From: Ruegeria sp. R14_0
Lineage (GTDB): Bacteria > Pseudomonadota > Alphaproteobacteria > Rhodobacterales > Rhodobacteraceae
Direction of reading: 5' to 3'
Length of the DNA: 64,000 nucleotides
NCBI RefSeq assembly: GCF_017743975.1
Contig: NZ_JAGHRC010000004.1
Location: 248,001 to 312,000 of the forward strand
In this document: piece after piece, positions 16,573-25,899 of the stretch
How the letters are laid out: each line of letters begins with the position of its first letter
Numbering within the stretch: the stretch's first letter is position 1
The notes under the pieces: model-generated
What the model was told of the DNA's origin: nothing
Seen by the model: the letters and a program-made list of their open reading frames with translations, nothing else
The model's database searches: none
Program-made: the position numbers and the translations under genes

Positions 16573-17807
16573 CCCGGCAAGTCGTCGTCATCGGCGCAGG
16601 AGTGATCGGAATCACAACCGCGCTCGAGCTTCAACGACGTGGTCATTCCGTTTTGGTCCTGGATCGCACAGGCGTTGCATCCGAGGCGTCCGCCGGGAAC
16701 GCAGGGGCCTTTGCCTTTCCCGAGATCGAGCCGCTGGCCACGCCCGGCATTATGCGCAAGGCTCCAAAATGGTTGCTGGATCCGCTGGGGCCGCTCTCGA
16801 TCCCTCCGGCCTATGCGCTGCGTATTGCGCCGTGGATGTATCGTTTTTGGCGGGCCAGTCGCCCTGATCACTATGGTGAATTGCTTGGCGCTCAGGCTCG
16901 TTTAACTGGTTTGTCTCGTGAAGCACTCGGCCGCTTGATCCCGAGCGTGAATGGCGAAGGCCTTCTGCAACGTGATGGTCAGATGCAGTTATATGAAGGC
17001 GAGGCTGAATTTCGTGCCAGCCTGCCGACGTGGGACCTGCGTCGCAAACATGGAATTGAGTTCGAGTTGTTGGAGAGTCCCGCTGCCATAGCCAAAAAAC
17101 AACCGGGTCTCAGTTCACGATTTACCCACGCCGGGTTCACGCCCAACTGGTTGAATACCGTTGATCCCAACACATGGGTTGACCACCTGGCTGCTGCCTT
17201 TCTGGATCGCGGTGGTCAAATTCAGAGACGAGAGATTCGTGCTTTGTCCCCCCTCAAGAACGGTGTTCTGGTTGTTTGCGCCGATGAAACACTTGATGCA
17301 GACAAAGTGGTTGTGGCTGCAGGGGCTTGGTCGCACCACATCGCTCAGACCTTGGGTGACGGAATTCCTTTAGAGACCGAGCGCGGATACAACACCACTT
17401 TGCCGAAGGGCGCGTTTGATCTGCGCATGCACCTGACGTTTTCAGGCCACGGGTTCGTCGCGAGCAAGATCAATGGCGGCGTACGCATTGGCGGGGCGGT
17501 TGAATTGGGCGGGTTGACCCTGCCGCCGAATTTCAAACGGGCAGATGTATTGCTGCAAAAGGCAGCTGAGTTCTTGCCTGGGCTGAAAACCGAGAATGGT
17601 ACCCAATGGATGGGGTTCCGTCCGTCTTTGCCTGACAGCATTCCGGTGATTGGCCCGTCGCCCAAATCTCCGCACGTTGTTTACGCTTTCGGGCACGGCC
17701 ATCTGGGTTTGACTCAATCTGCCGGAACGGCCGAATTGGTTGGCGCTTTGGTTGGCGGGCAAAGCCCGCCTATTTCTGTGTCACCCTACGCCGCCACCCG
17801 GTTTTAA
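16569..17807 (+). CDS. FAD-dependent D-amino acid dehydrogenase (D-hydroxyproline dehydrogenase candidate)
   Basis: A 412-residue DadA/DAO-type flavoenzyme with an N-terminal dinucleotide-binding motif (VVIGAGVIGITTALEL) and a C-terminal GHGHLGLT flavin segment. Directly after the epimerase gene it most likely oxidises cis-4-hydroxy-D-proline to 1-pyrroline-4-hydroxy-2-carboxylate and passes electrons to the respiratory chain. It is a single-chain type, unlike the heteromeric dehydrogenases of some pseudomonads. The start overlaps the epimerase stop (ATGA). The general DadA role on D-alanine is an alternative, but context favours hydroxyproline. Confidence 0.88.
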   Translation: MTRQVVVIGAGVIGITTALELQRRGHSVLVLDRTGVASEASAGNAGAFAFPEIEPLATPGIMRKAPKWLLDPLGPLSIPPAYALRIAPWMYRFWRASRPDHYGELLGAQARLTGLSREALGRLIPSVNGEGLLQRDGQMQLYEGEAEFRASLPTWDLRRKHGIEFELLESPAAIAKKQPGLSSRFTHAGFTPNWLNTVDPNTWVDHLAAAFLDRGGQIQRREIRALSPLKNGVLVVCADETLDADKVVVAAGAWSHHIAQTLGDGIPLETERGYNTTLPKGAFDLRMHLTFSGHGFVASKINGGVRIGGAVELGGLTLPPNFKRADVLLQKAAEFLPGLKTENGTQWMGFRPSLPDSIPVIGPSPKSPHVVYAFGHGHLGLTQSAGTAELVGALVGGQSPPISVSPYAATRF

Positions 17808-17816
17808 GGAGAGCCC

Positions 17817-18842
17817 ATGCGCAGCGTCAAAACCATCCAGGTAATTTCTGCCCATGCCGAGGGCGAGGTGGGCGACGTGATCGTTGGCGGCGTTACGCCT
17901 CCGCCCGGTGACACGATCTGGGACCAACGCTCAAATATTGCAAAGGATCAGACCCTCAGAGATTTTGTGCTGAACGAACCGCGCGGGGGCGTGTTTCGAC
18001 ATGTGAACCTTCTGGTGCCGCCGAAAGATCCAAGGGCCGATGCGGCCTTTATCATCATGGAGCCCGAAGACACGCCGCCCATGTCCGGCTCAAACTCAAT
18101 CTGTGTCGCAACGGTGTTGCTGGATAGCGGGATCATCCCGATGCGGGAGCCCGAGACTACGCTGACGCTCGAAGCGCCAGGTGGGCTGGTGTGCGTTCGT
18201 GCTGAATGTCGAAACGGCAAGGCCGAGCGCATACATGTTCAGAACCTGCCCAGCTTTGCAGACAAGCTCTCGGTTCCATTGGAGGTTCCGGGCCTCGGCA
18301 CGCTGACGGTGGATACGGCTTATGGGGGCGACAGTTTCGTGATTGTAGACGCCGCTGCGCTGGGGTTTGAGATCGTCCAGAAGGAAGCCCGCGCTATTGC
18401 CCGCCTTGGCGTCAGAATCACCAACGCCGCCAACGAACAGTTGGGCTTCACTCACCCCGAAAATCCTGATTGGACCCATATCTCGTTCTGTGCCTTCTGC
18501 GGCCCTCTTGAAAGAACGCCCACGGGTTGGCGCGGCAGGTCTGCTGTCGCTATCCAGCCCGGCAAGGTCGACCGGTCCCCCACCGGTACAGCCGTGTCTG
18601 CGCGTATGGCGCTGATGGAGGCCAAAGGGCAGATGACGCCCGGCCAGACTTTCGAGGCGGTGTCCATTATCGGCTCGACGTTCACAGGCCGGATTGTGCA
18701 GGCCGCCCAGGTTGGTTCGCAGCCAGCGATCATACCCGAGATCAGCGGCCGAGGATGGATAACCGGAACGCATCAGCACATGCTGGACCCGGATGATCCC
18801 TGGCCCGGCGGGTATCGGCTAAGCGACACTTGGGGTGCCTAA
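17817..18842 (+). CDS. Proline racemase-family protein, trans-3-hydroxy-L-proline dehydratase candidate with Ser/Thr site
   Basis: A 341-residue protein of the proline racemase superfamily starting 9 nt after the FAD dehydrogenase, behind AGGAGAGCCC. The two catalytic cysteine positions hold Ser90 (PMSGSNS) and Thr256 (RSPTGTAV), both read from the codons. A Thr at the second position is the mark of trans-3-hydroxy-L-proline dehydratases, which make 1-pyrroline-2-carboxylate; racemases need Cys there. The first position is usually Cys in the dehydratases, so the Ser/Thr pair is unusual. Dehydratase activity is the best guess. A Hyp-related isomerase or inactive paralogue is possible. Confidence 0.75.
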   Translation: MRSVKTIQVISAHAEGEVGDVIVGGVTPPPGDTIWDQRSNIAKDQTLRDFVLNEPRGGVFRHVNLLVPPKDPRADAAFIIMEPEDTPPMSGSNSICVATVLLDSGIIPMREPETTLTLEAPGGLVCVRAECRNGKAERIHVQNLPSFADKLSVPLEVPGLGTLTVDTAYGGDSFVIVDAAALGFEIVQKEARAIARLGVRITNAANEQLGFTHPENPDWTHISFCAFCGPLERTPTGWRGRSAVAIQPGKVDRSPTGTAVSARMALMEAKGQMTPGQTFEAVSIIGSTFTGRIVQAAQVGSQPAIIPEISGRGWITGTHQHMLDPDDPWPGGYRLSDTWGA

Positions 18843-18857
18843 ATTCCGTGCGGCAGG

Positions 18858-18878
18858 CCCGGAATTCCCGGGATTTTT
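18858..18878 (+). terminator. Probable terminator of the hydroxyproline operon
   Basis: A short CCCGG/CCGGG stem with loop AATTC lies 15 nt after the stop and runs into ATTTTTG. A competing stem (18842-18848 with 18860-18866) overlaps it. The T run is short, so this may be leaky. Confidence 0.5.
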
Positions 18879-19062
18879 GCATACCGTGTCAATATGCGCC
18901 CCCTCAGAACGATTGATCCCAAGCCAAACGTGATTTAAGGGAGGCCCTGTCAAAACAGAGTCACCGTTGGGCGGTAGGTTAAAACGCGCCCACCCCTCGC
19001 CACCTGAATGTGGCACACTCTTGGATCGCACGCCCCGAAAGGCTTAAAAAAGGTAAAAGAAT

Positions 19063-21276
19063 ATGGCAGATAAATCGAACTTCGACATATTGTATACCAT
19101 TGTAGACGAAGCGCCCGAGCTGGCCAGCGCCTCGTTCCTGCCCATCATTCGCAAATTCGCCGGCGCTGCGGGTGTCAGTGTTGGGACCAAGGATATTTCG
19201 CTGGCAGGCCGTATTCTGGCAACCTTCCCGGAAAACCTGACCGACGCGCAGCGCATCACCGATGATCTGGCCGCGTTGGGCGAACTGGTAAAAACTCCGG
19301 ATGCCAACGTGATCAAGCTGCCGAACATCTCGGCCTCGGTCCCACAGCTGGTTGCCGCCATCGAAGAGCTGCAGTCGCAAGGCTACGACATCCCAAATTA
19401 TCCCGAAGAGCCCTCGACCGACGAAGAAAAAGCGATCCGCGCGCGTTATGACGCCATCAAAGGGTCGGCTGTTAACCCGGTTCTGCGCGAAGGCAACTCG
19501 GATCGCCGCGCGGCCCGCGCAGTGAAGAACTATGCGCAGAAAAACCCGCATTCGATGGGTGAATGGGTGTCGGACAGCAAAACCAAGGTTTCGTCGATGT
19601 CCGACAACGACTTTTACGCCAATGAAAAGTCGGCGACCATCACTGCCGCGCAGGCGGGCGACGCCAAGATCGAATTTGTCGCCAAAGACGGCAGCATCAC
19701 AGTCCTGAAAGACGCATGGCCACTGGCCGAAGGTACCGTCGCAGATGCGACCTTCATGTCTGTCAAAGCACTGTCGGCATTCCTGGCTGATGCGATTGAG
19801 GACACCAAAAAAGACGGCACCATGTTCTCGCTGCACATGAAAGCCACGATGATGAAGGTCAGTGACCCGATCATCTTTGGCTATGCGGTCAAAGCTTGGC
19901 TTGCGCCTGTGTTCGAAAAATATGGCGCGGAATTGGAAGCCCTGGGCGTGAACCCGAATTCGGGTCTGGGTGACCTGCTGGAGCGTGTGAAAGACAACGC
20001 TGACATCGTGGCTGCAATTGACGCGATCAAGGGCGACCGTCCGTCCATGTATATGGTCGACAGCGACAAGGGCATCACCAACCTGCACGTACCGTCAGAC
20101 GTGATCATCGACGCCTCGATGCCTGCCGTGATCCGCGCAGGCGGTAAAGGTTGGGACGAAACCGGCGCCAAGGGCGACACCAACTGTGTCATTCCAGACC
20201 GCTGTTACGCGCCTGTGTACGACGAAACCATCAAATTCTTCAAAGCCAACGGCGCGCTGAACCCGGCCACGGCCGGTGCCGTCGCCAACGTCGGTCTGAT
20301 GGCGCAGAAAGCCGAGGAATACGGCTCGCATCCGACCACGTTCCAGGCACCCGCTGATGGCTCAATCCGCATCGTACTGGCCAACGGCGAGACGCTGCAT
20401 TCCCATGATGTTGAACAAGGCGACATCTGGCGTTCCTGCACTGTCAAAAAAGCGCCGATCGAGAACTGGATCCAACTGGCGATGGATCGCCAGCGCCTGA
20501 CTGGTTCCGAGGCGATTTTCTGGCTGGACGCGAACCGCGCCCATGACGCCGAACTGATCAAGTACGTCAAACCAGCGCTTGAGGCGGCAGGTGTGGCCGA
20601 TAAGTTCCAGATCCTGGCTCCGCGTGAAGCGACCCGTCAGTCGTTGGAGACGATCACTGCGGGCAAGGACAGCATCGCCATTACTGGCAACGTACTGCGT
20701 GACTACCTGACCGACCTGTTCCCGATCCTCGAACTGGGCACCTCGGCGAAGATGCTGTCGATCGTCAAGCTGATGAACGGTGGCGGTCTGTTCGAAACCG
20801 GTGCCGGCGGGTCGGCCCCGAAACACGTTCAACAGTTGGTCGAAGAAAACCACCTGCGTTGGGACTCGATGGGTGAGTTCTGTGCCTTGGGTGAATCGCT
20901 GAACTTTCTTGCCGACAGCAAAGGCAACGCCAAGGCTGGCGTTCTGGGGGCCGCGGCCGAGGTGGCGACACAGGGCATTCTGGACAACAACAAATCGCCC
21001 AGCCGCAAGGTCGGTCAGCCGGACAACCGCGACAGCCACTATTGGTTCGCGCGCTATTGGGCCGAGGCACTGGCCGCGCAATCGGATGATGCGGAATTGG
21101 CAGCCGAGTTTGCTCCGATCGCCAAAGAACTTGCCGACAAAGAAGGCCAGATCCTGTCAGAACTGGCAGCAGCGCAGGGGCCCGAAGCGGATCTGGGTGG
21201 TTACTATCACACCGATCCGGCCAAGACTGCTGCAGTCATGCGCCCCAGCGCAACTTTGAACGCGATCATCGACTGA
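19063..21276 (+). CDS. icd: NADP-dependent isocitrate dehydrogenase, monomeric type
   Basis: A 737-residue monomeric isocitrate dehydrogenase, the length typical of IDH-II. It converts isocitrate to 2-oxoglutarate and CO2 with NADP+ in the TCA cycle. Family segments are clear: [14 protein letters not shown] and KNPHSMGEW near the substrate site, [16 protein letters not shown], and [10 protein letters not shown]. It stands alone with about 220 bp of upstream space and strong terminators after it. The gene is unrelated to the small homodimeric Icd type. Confidence 0.96.
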   Translation: MADKSNFDILYTIVDEAPELASASFLPIIRKFAGAAGVSVGTKDISLAGRILATFPENLTDAQRITDDLAALGELVKTPDANVIKLPNISASVPQLVAAIEELQSQGYDIPNYPEEPSTDEEKAIRARYDAIKGSAVNPVLREGNSDRRAARAVKNYAQKNPHSMGEWVSDSKTKVSSMSDNDFYANEKSATITAAQAGDAKIEFVAKDGSITVLKDAWPLAEGTVADATFMSVKALSAFLADAIEDTKKDGTMFSLHMKATMMKVSDPIIFGYAVKAWLAPVFEKYGAELEALGVNPNSGLGDLLERVKDNADIVAAIDAIKGDRPSMYMVDSDKGITNLHVPSDVIIDASMPAVIRAGGKGWDETGAKGDTNCVIPDRCYAPVYDETIKFFKANGALNPATAGAVANVGLMAQKAEEYGSHPTTFQAPADGSIRIVLANGETLHSHDVEQGDIWRSCTVKKAPIENWIQLAMDRQRLTGSEAIFWLDANRAHDAELIKYVKPALEAAGVADKFQILAPREATRQSLETITAGKDSIAITGNVLRDYLTDLFPILELGTSAKMLSIVKLMNGGGLFETGAGGSAPKHVQQLVEENHLRWDSMGEFCALGESLNFLADSKGNAKAGVLGAAAEVATQGILDNNKSPSRKVGQPDNRDSHYWFARYWAEALAAQSDDAELAAEFAPIAKELADKEGQILSELAAAQGPEADLGGYYHTDPAKTAAVMRPSATLNAIID

Positions 21277-21284
21277 GTGCTGGC

Positions 21285-21306
21285 ACCCACGCTTAGCGGC
21301 GTGGGT
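21285..21306 (+). other. Stem-loop downstream of icd
   Basis: A perfect 8-bp stem (21285-21292 with 21299-21306) with a 6-nt loop lies 8 nt after the icd stop. It has no T run and could stabilise the transcript end upstream of the true terminator. Confidence 0.5.
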
Positions 21307-21330
21307 ACTATTGCTCCCGCCAAGACATAG

Positions 21331-21365
21331 AAAAAGGGCCGACCCCCAAAGTCGGCCCTTTTTTT
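21331..21365 (+). terminator. Strong terminator after icd, potentially bidirectional
   Basis: A stem AAAAAGGGCCGAC/GTCGGCCCTTTTT with a CCCCAAA loop is flanked by A and T runs. It has the form of a terminator on either strand and is the main stop for icd. Confidence 0.92.
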
Positions 21366-21471
21366 GAGTGAGCAGTCAGGCCATGGCCTTACCGGTACAG
21401 TTGTGTTCACCCTATCAACTTCATTGGGATTTGATATTGGGGGATTCCCGTAGACCAATTCCAGAGTGCAG

Positions 21472-21498
21472 AAAAAAGGCCGGTCAAAAGACCGGCCC
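21472..21498 (-). terminator. Terminator of the LysM/solute-binding protein operon
   Basis: On the minus strand an 8-bp stem GGCCGGTC/GACCGGCC with a TTTT loop is followed by six Ts, 25 nt past the stop of the last gene. It insulates this operon from the convergent icd. Confidence 0.93.
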
Positions 21499-21522
21499 TA
21501 ATTCAACAAGATGAAGTTGGGG

Positions 21523-22629
21523 TCAGTTAGACGCCGCGTTCAGCTTTTCGTTCTGTTCGCGCAGGGTGTCCGAAATGATCGCATACCATTCGCCGGATTC
21601 ACGCATTTCGTTCAGACCTTTGTTCATCATCGCAATGTACTCACGCGCGAACGGGTTTGTGCGGTGCGCAAGGAAGCTCATCGATGACAATGTCGAAACA
21701 TATGGGTTTTCAACGATATCAGCTGATGTCAGTCCCATGTCTTTCATGGTCGAAGCGAACAGATCAACTTCGAACGCGGCGACATCTGCAGTGCCGGTCA
21801 GGACGGCGTCAAGGCATTCGCGGGCCGAGTTGGGCTGCACCACAGTTGTGTTCTCGCGGTTCAAGCCGACTTCCTCCAGAACCACCATGCTCCAACCTGC
21901 CATGCGGCAAATGGTGGACCCTTCGAGATCTTCGAACTTTGTCGCGCTTGCATAGTCGCTTTCCGGCAGCGTGAAGAAGCCACCAACAACGTCATAGACG
22001 GGAACCGAAGCGACGAATTGGGTGCAGCGCGCCTCAGTTTCTTTGGACCACTCATAAGTGCGGTTCGTACAATCCGGGATGGTCCAGGCGATTGAGATGT
22101 CGAAAGCGCCAAGCGGCAGCAGGGTGTCCAGGTGCGAACTCCAATCGTCGACAAAGCTCACCGAGTAGTCACGACTGTTACCAGCACGTTGCAGGCTGGT
22201 TGTCGCAAGGCGAGTCATAATACCGCCGCCGCCCAGAGATTCACTGGTGAACGGTTCCCATCCGTTGCCTGCAACCATCTTGATCGGCGGCGCATAGACG
22301 TTTGAGCGTTTGACACTTGCTGCACGCTGCTCTTCTGCGGCGATCAGTTCCTGTGCGGACTGACCGTTAGGCAGGCTGCCGTCTTCACATGGCAGAGCCA
22401 GAACCAAGCCAGGTTCAAGCGAGTTTGGGTTCGTGATCGAGTTGCGGTTCGCGTTGAAGATCGGCTGGTAGTTCGAGGTGCCGTAGGCTGCGATCGCGAT
22501 GGTGGCCATCGTGTCACCATCTTGCACGGTGTAGTTTGTACAGGCTTCCTGCGCTGCCGCTGCGCCTGCGGTGAGTGTGAGGACGGCAGTCGCCGTCATC
22601 ACCTTGGTGTTAAGTTTTTGTTTATGCAT
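21523..22629 (-). CDS. Secreted LysM plus family 3 solute-binding protein, paralogue 1
   Basis: A 368-residue exported protein: signal peptide (cleaved near AAAAQEA), one LysM domain (about residues 30-82, VQDGDTMATIAIAAYG) framed by a Cys pair that could form a disulfide, a short linker, then a bilobed solute-binding domain of the amino-acid type (about 115-360, starting KMVAGNGWEPF). LysM should hold it on peptidoglycan while the second domain senses a small ligand. No permease or ATPase is nearby, so it looks like a sensor rather than part of an importer. A good ribosome site (GGGAGGAAAAGC) precedes the ATG. It is highly similar to paralogue 2. Confidence 0.85.
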   Translation of the reverse strand: MHKQKLNTKVMTATAVLTLTAGAAAAQEACTNYTVQDGDTMATIAIAAYGTSNYQPIFNANRNSITNPNSLEPGLVLALPCEDGSLPNGQSAQELIAAEEQRAASVKRSNVYAPPIKMVAGNGWEPFTSESLGGGGIMTRLATTSLQRAGNSRDYSVSFVDDWSSHLDTLLPLGAFDISIAWTIPDCTNRTYEWSKETEARCTQFVASVPVYDVVGGFFTLPESDYASATKFEDLEGSTICRMAGWSMVVLEEVGLNRENTTVVQPNSARECLDAVLTGTADVAAFEVDLFASTMKDMGLTSADIVENPYVSTLSSMSFLAHRTNPFAREYIAMMNKGLNEMRESGEWYAIISDTLREQNEKLNAASN

Positions 22630-22669
22630 TGCTTTTCCTCCCGTGGGTTGGAATGTGGAAAGTGGATCC

Positions 22670-23779
22670 TTAGCCGGATGAGGCTATCAGTCGTTCATTG
22701 TGCTCAGTCAGTGTGTCCGAGATGATGGCGTACCATTCGCCGGACTCCCGCATTTCGTTCAGGCCTTTGTTCAGCATCGCCAGGTATTGTTTGCCCATTG
22801 GGTTAGACCGGTGAGTGATGAACCGCAGGGCTGAGAGGGTCGTGACATACGGGTTTTCGACGAGATCGTTCTCGTTCAGACCCATTTCAGCCATTGCGTC
22901 GGCAAAAAGCTGAACTTCAAAGGTCGCGACATCCGCGGAGCCGGTCAGGACGGCATCCAAGCATTCCCGCGCGGTAACGGGTTGCAGCAGATCAATGGAT
23001 TTTTCTGGTTGCAGACCTTCTTGTTCGAGGTCGTGGATGAACCATCCTTCCATACGGCAGACGGTTGCACCTTTTAGGTCTTCAAAGCTGGTCGCACTGG
23101 CATAGTCGCTTTGGGGAAGCGTGTAGAAACCCAGGACGATGTCATACACGGGTGCTGACGCATGGAACTGTGTGCAGCGGATTTCTGTTTCCCAGGACCA
23201 TTCGTAACTGCGGTTGGTGCAATCGGGCATGTTCCACGCCATCGACACGTCAAACGCGCCCAGCGGAAGCAGGGTTTCGATATGCGAGTTCCAATCATCC
23301 ACAAAGCTGATCGAATATTCGTGAGCGTTACCAGCCCGTTGCAGAGCTGTCGTTCCCAGACGTGTGATGAAACCACCGCCGTTCAGGGTCTCATCCGCGA
23401 ATGGCGCCCAGCCGTTGCCCGTAACCAGTTTGATTGGGGCTTTGAACGAACTTGTTTGGGTCGAGTTGGCAAAGCGTTCTTGCTGTTGGGCGATGATTTC
23501 GCGTGCGCTTTGACCGTTCGGTAGGCTTCCGTCTTCACATGGAAGCACAAGCGACAATCCAGGCGCCAGATCGTTAGGGTTGCTAATCGAGTTTCGGTTT
23601 GCGTTGAAAATCGGCTGGTAGTTCGAGGTGCCGTATGCAGCAATCGCGATGGTGGCCATCGTGTCACCATCCTGTACCGTATAATTCGTACAGGCTTGCT
23701 GGGCGGCGGCGGCTCCGGCGCTTAGAGCAATGACGGCAGCAGAGGTCATCGCAACGTTATGGAGCGGTAGTTTAGGCAT
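22670..23779 (-). CDS. Secreted LysM plus family 3 solute-binding protein, paralogue 2
   Basis: A 369-residue protein with the same design as the next gene: signal peptide, Cys-framed LysM domain (VQDGDTMATIAIAAYG identical to paralogue 1), then the solute-binding domain starting at LVTGNGWAPF and ending NKGLNEMRESGEWYAI. The LysM-coding DNA of the two genes is nearly identical while the middle parts differ more, which suggests recent tandem duplication or gene conversion. It lies 40 nt from paralogue 1 and 46 nt from paralogue 3. The ligand is unknown. Confidence 0.85.
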   Translation of the reverse strand: MPKLPLHNVAMTSAAVIALSAGAAAAQQACTNYTVQDGDTMATIAIAAYGTSNYQPIFNANRNSISNPNDLAPGLSLVLPCEDGSLPNGQSAREIIAQQQERFANSTQTSSFKAPIKLVTGNGWAPFADETLNGGGFITRLGTTALQRAGNAHEYSISFVDDWNSHIETLLPLGAFDVSMAWNMPDCTNRSYEWSWETEIRCTQFHASAPVYDIVLGFYTLPQSDYASATSFEDLKGATVCRMEGWFIHDLEQEGLQPEKSIDLLQPVTARECLDAVLTGSADVATFEVQLFADAMAEMGLNENDLVENPYVTTLSALRFITHRSNPMGKQYLAMLNKGLNEMRESGEWYAIISDTLTEHNERLIASSG

Positions 23780-23825
23780 TAGTTGTTTTCTCCAGAGATA
23801 TTATTTGAGAAGGCTTTTTAGTGTT

Positions 23826-25088
23826 TCAGCCGTTTTCCATTTGATGGCGTAGGGCGGTTGACACGATGTCGCGCCATTCGCCGGATTGCTGCATGATCGC
23901 CAGACCCTGATTCAGCGTCTCAAGGATCGCTTCCCCATCTGGATTATCTTTGTGGGTCATGACGTTAAGCGATTTGATCGCTGCCAGATTGGGGTTTTCG
24001 ATGATACGGTGTTCGTAGCCCAGCCGTGCGATCGCCTCGACAGCCAGGTGAGCTTCGATTGCGACGATATCGGCAGTGCCTTCCATTACGGCGTGGAAGC
24101 ACTCATCAGGCGAGACCGGGCGAATAAGTGAGATGGCCGGTTCATACAATCCGACCGAGTCCATGTGCGACAGCGACCAGCCTTCTGGGCGGCAGATGGT
24201 GGTTCCGGCAAAGTCCGCGTAGGTCAGCGTTTGCTCGTATCCGGAACCTTCGCGGGCAAAGAACGTGTCCACGACCTCATAGAACGGGTTCGAGAAGTTG
24301 TATGTTTCACACCGGTTGCGATCTTTTTCCGACAGCGCCGCCGCTTCTTCGCAATTTGGACGCGACCATGGGAAGGTGGCATCAAAAGCCAGCGTTGGCA
24401 TCAGCAGATCCAGGTGCGACGACCAGTCGTTGACGAACTGAATTTTATAGGCCTGCTCGGGTGCAGCGCGCAGCATCGCCGTTTCGACAAGGTAGGTGTA
24501 GAGGCCACGATTGGGCAACGCTTCATCGGTAAACGGAGCATAGTCCCCACCGGTAATCAGCAAAACCTGCCGGTCGCGGATCTCGGGGCGTTCACCGGAG
24601 TCTGCGTTGCGGATCAGCGCAGCTGCTTCCGCGCGGGCGGCTTCAATCTCGTCCTTGGCTGCCTCTTTCGCAGCAACCACAGCGTCTTCGCTGGCTTTCT
24701 TGGCTTCGGCCTCGGCTTCGGCAACACGGGCTTCGGCCTCGGCGATCGCTTTCGCTGCGCGATCCTCTGCGGCTTTGACCAGCTCTGCCGCCATTTCCGC
24801 AGCCATGGCTTCGGCTTCGGTGCGGGGCAGGGCGGGTGCGCGCCCGATGTCTTCCAGACAGGGCAGGGTCAGAACGTCGCCAACGCGAATGATGTTGGGG
24901 TTGTTACCAATGACGTCTCGGTTTGCATCATAGATTATGCGAAAGTCTTCGGTCGAATAGACGTCGATGGTCAGTTCGCGCAGGCTGTCGCCGCGTTGAA
25001 TTTCATAGGTTGAGCATGCCTGTTGCGCCGAGGCTGTGCCTGCTGCGGCAGCGAGTGCCAGGCTCGATATGATCAGATGAGGTCTCAT
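23826..25088 (-). CDS. Secreted LysM plus coiled coil plus solute-binding protein, paralogue 3
   Basis: A 420-residue exported protein. Order: signal peptide (cleavage near TASAQQA), LysM (about 25-80, IQRGDSLRELTIDVY, again ending LPC), an Ala/Glu-rich coiled coil (about 88-165, with EAEARVAEAEAEAKKAS), then a solute-binding domain (about 175-415, starting LLITGGDYAPF). It is more diverged than the other two and has the longer spacer, which could project the ligand domain away from the cell wall. It lies 22 nt downstream of the PP2C gene, tying envelope sensing to the kinase/phosphatase genes. Confidence 0.85.
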   Translation of the reverse strand: MRPHLIISSLALAAAAGTASAQQACSTYEIQRGDSLRELTIDVYSTEDFRIIYDANRDVIGNNPNIIRVGDVLTLPCLEDIGRAPALPRTEAEAMAAEMAAELVKAAEDRAAKAIAEAEARVAEAEAEAKKASEDAVVAAKEAAKDEIEAARAEAAALIRNADSGERPEIRDRQVLLITGGDYAPFTDEALPNRGLYTYLVETAMLRAAPEQAYKIQFVNDWSSHLDLLMPTLAFDATFPWSRPNCEEAAALSEKDRNRCETYNFSNPFYEVVDTFFAREGSGYEQTLTYADFAGTTICRPEGWSLSHMDSVGLYEPAISLIRPVSPDECFHAVMEGTADIVAIEAHLAVEAIARLGYEHRIIENPNLAAIKSLNVMTHKDNPDGEAILETLNQGLAIMQQSGEWRDIVSTALRHQMENG

Positions 25089-25110
25089 GGGTCCTGTTAC
25101 TTTGCCTTGT

Positions 25111-25896
25111 TTAGTTTTTTGTAAGTTTCACAACGCCGATTGACGCGTTGTCCTGATCCGGATCGCCCTTGGCCCGCAATGCGGACTGGAGTGCTCCGGC
25201 GATGTCTTGCGCCAGCGCGTTCGCATTGCTGCGCAGGATGTCCTGAATCTGAGTATTGCTGAGATATTGCAGGCCATCGCTTCCAAGGATCAGGATGTCA
25301 GACGGTGTCAGATCAAGCGGTTCTTCCGGACAATCGACCTTGGGAATCGCAGCCCCCATGATGACCGAGGTCAATTGGTTCCTATCGGGATGCGCCAACG
25401 CTTCAGCCTCGGTCAGAGTCCCTTCGGCCAACTGTGCATCAATTACGGGCGCCATCGAATGGTCTTCGTTGATCTGGTGCAGCGAACCATTCCGGAAAAG
25501 GTAAAGCGGGCTGTCGCCGATCGAAATCCAGAACAGACGTTGACCTAACAGAAGCACGCCCAACAAGGTCGACCCCATGTTGAATCCGGCACCCTGTTCT
25601 TCGCAATGGTTTGCGATCAGGGCATTGGCCTGCATGGCCGCCAGCGGCAAAGCGTCGATCAGAGCGGTTTGGGACGGGGCGTCACCTTCAAGTTCGGCAT
25701 CCAGTGAATCCCGCCATGCGCGGATCACCAGATCAGAGGCAACCTCGCCCGCAGCGTGCCCGCCCATACCGTCGGCCACGACCACATAGCCCGCATTTGC
25801 CGCGTCAAACACGCGCGACGCTACCGCGTCTTCCTGCGTGTCGCGCTGGCCCTTGTCCAGGATCAACGCAATATCATATGCCGGAGTCGCCAGCAT
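25111..25896 (-). CDS. PP2C-family serine/threonine protein phosphatase
   Basis: A 261-residue PPM/PP2C phosphatase without signal or membrane helix. Metal-binding motifs are intact: RDTQEDA near residue 18, VVADGMGGHAAGE near 39-51, LILGSDGLQYL near 205 and DNASIGVV at the end. It should remove phosphate from Ser/Thr targets of the kinase encoded at 27076-29220. The gene starts 3 nt after the FHA gene stop. Kinase, FHA and PP2C together resemble the PpkA-Fha-PppA trio, but no type VI secretion gene is present. Confidence 0.93.
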   Translation of the reverse strand: MLATPAYDIALILDKGQRDTQEDAVASRVFDAANAGYVVVADGMGGHAAGEVASDLVIRAWRDSLDAELEGDAPSQTALIDALPLAAMQANALIANHCEEQGAGFNMGSTLLGVLLLGQRLFWISIGDSPLYLFRNGSLHQINEDHSMAPVIDAQLAEGTLTEAEALAHPDRNQLTSVIMGAAIPKVDCPEEPLDLTPSDILILGSDGLQYLSNTQIQDILRSNANALAQDIAGALQSALRAKGDPDQDNASIGVVKLTKN

Positions 25897-25899
25897 CTA

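Noticed and set aside
18979..20088. 369-codon open frame on the minus strand
   Set aside because: It is antisense to icd and arises from high GC at third positions.
24607..24933. Ala/Ser-rich plus-strand frame as a gene
   Set aside because: It is the shadow of the Glu/Ala-rich coiled coil of the LysM paralogue 3.
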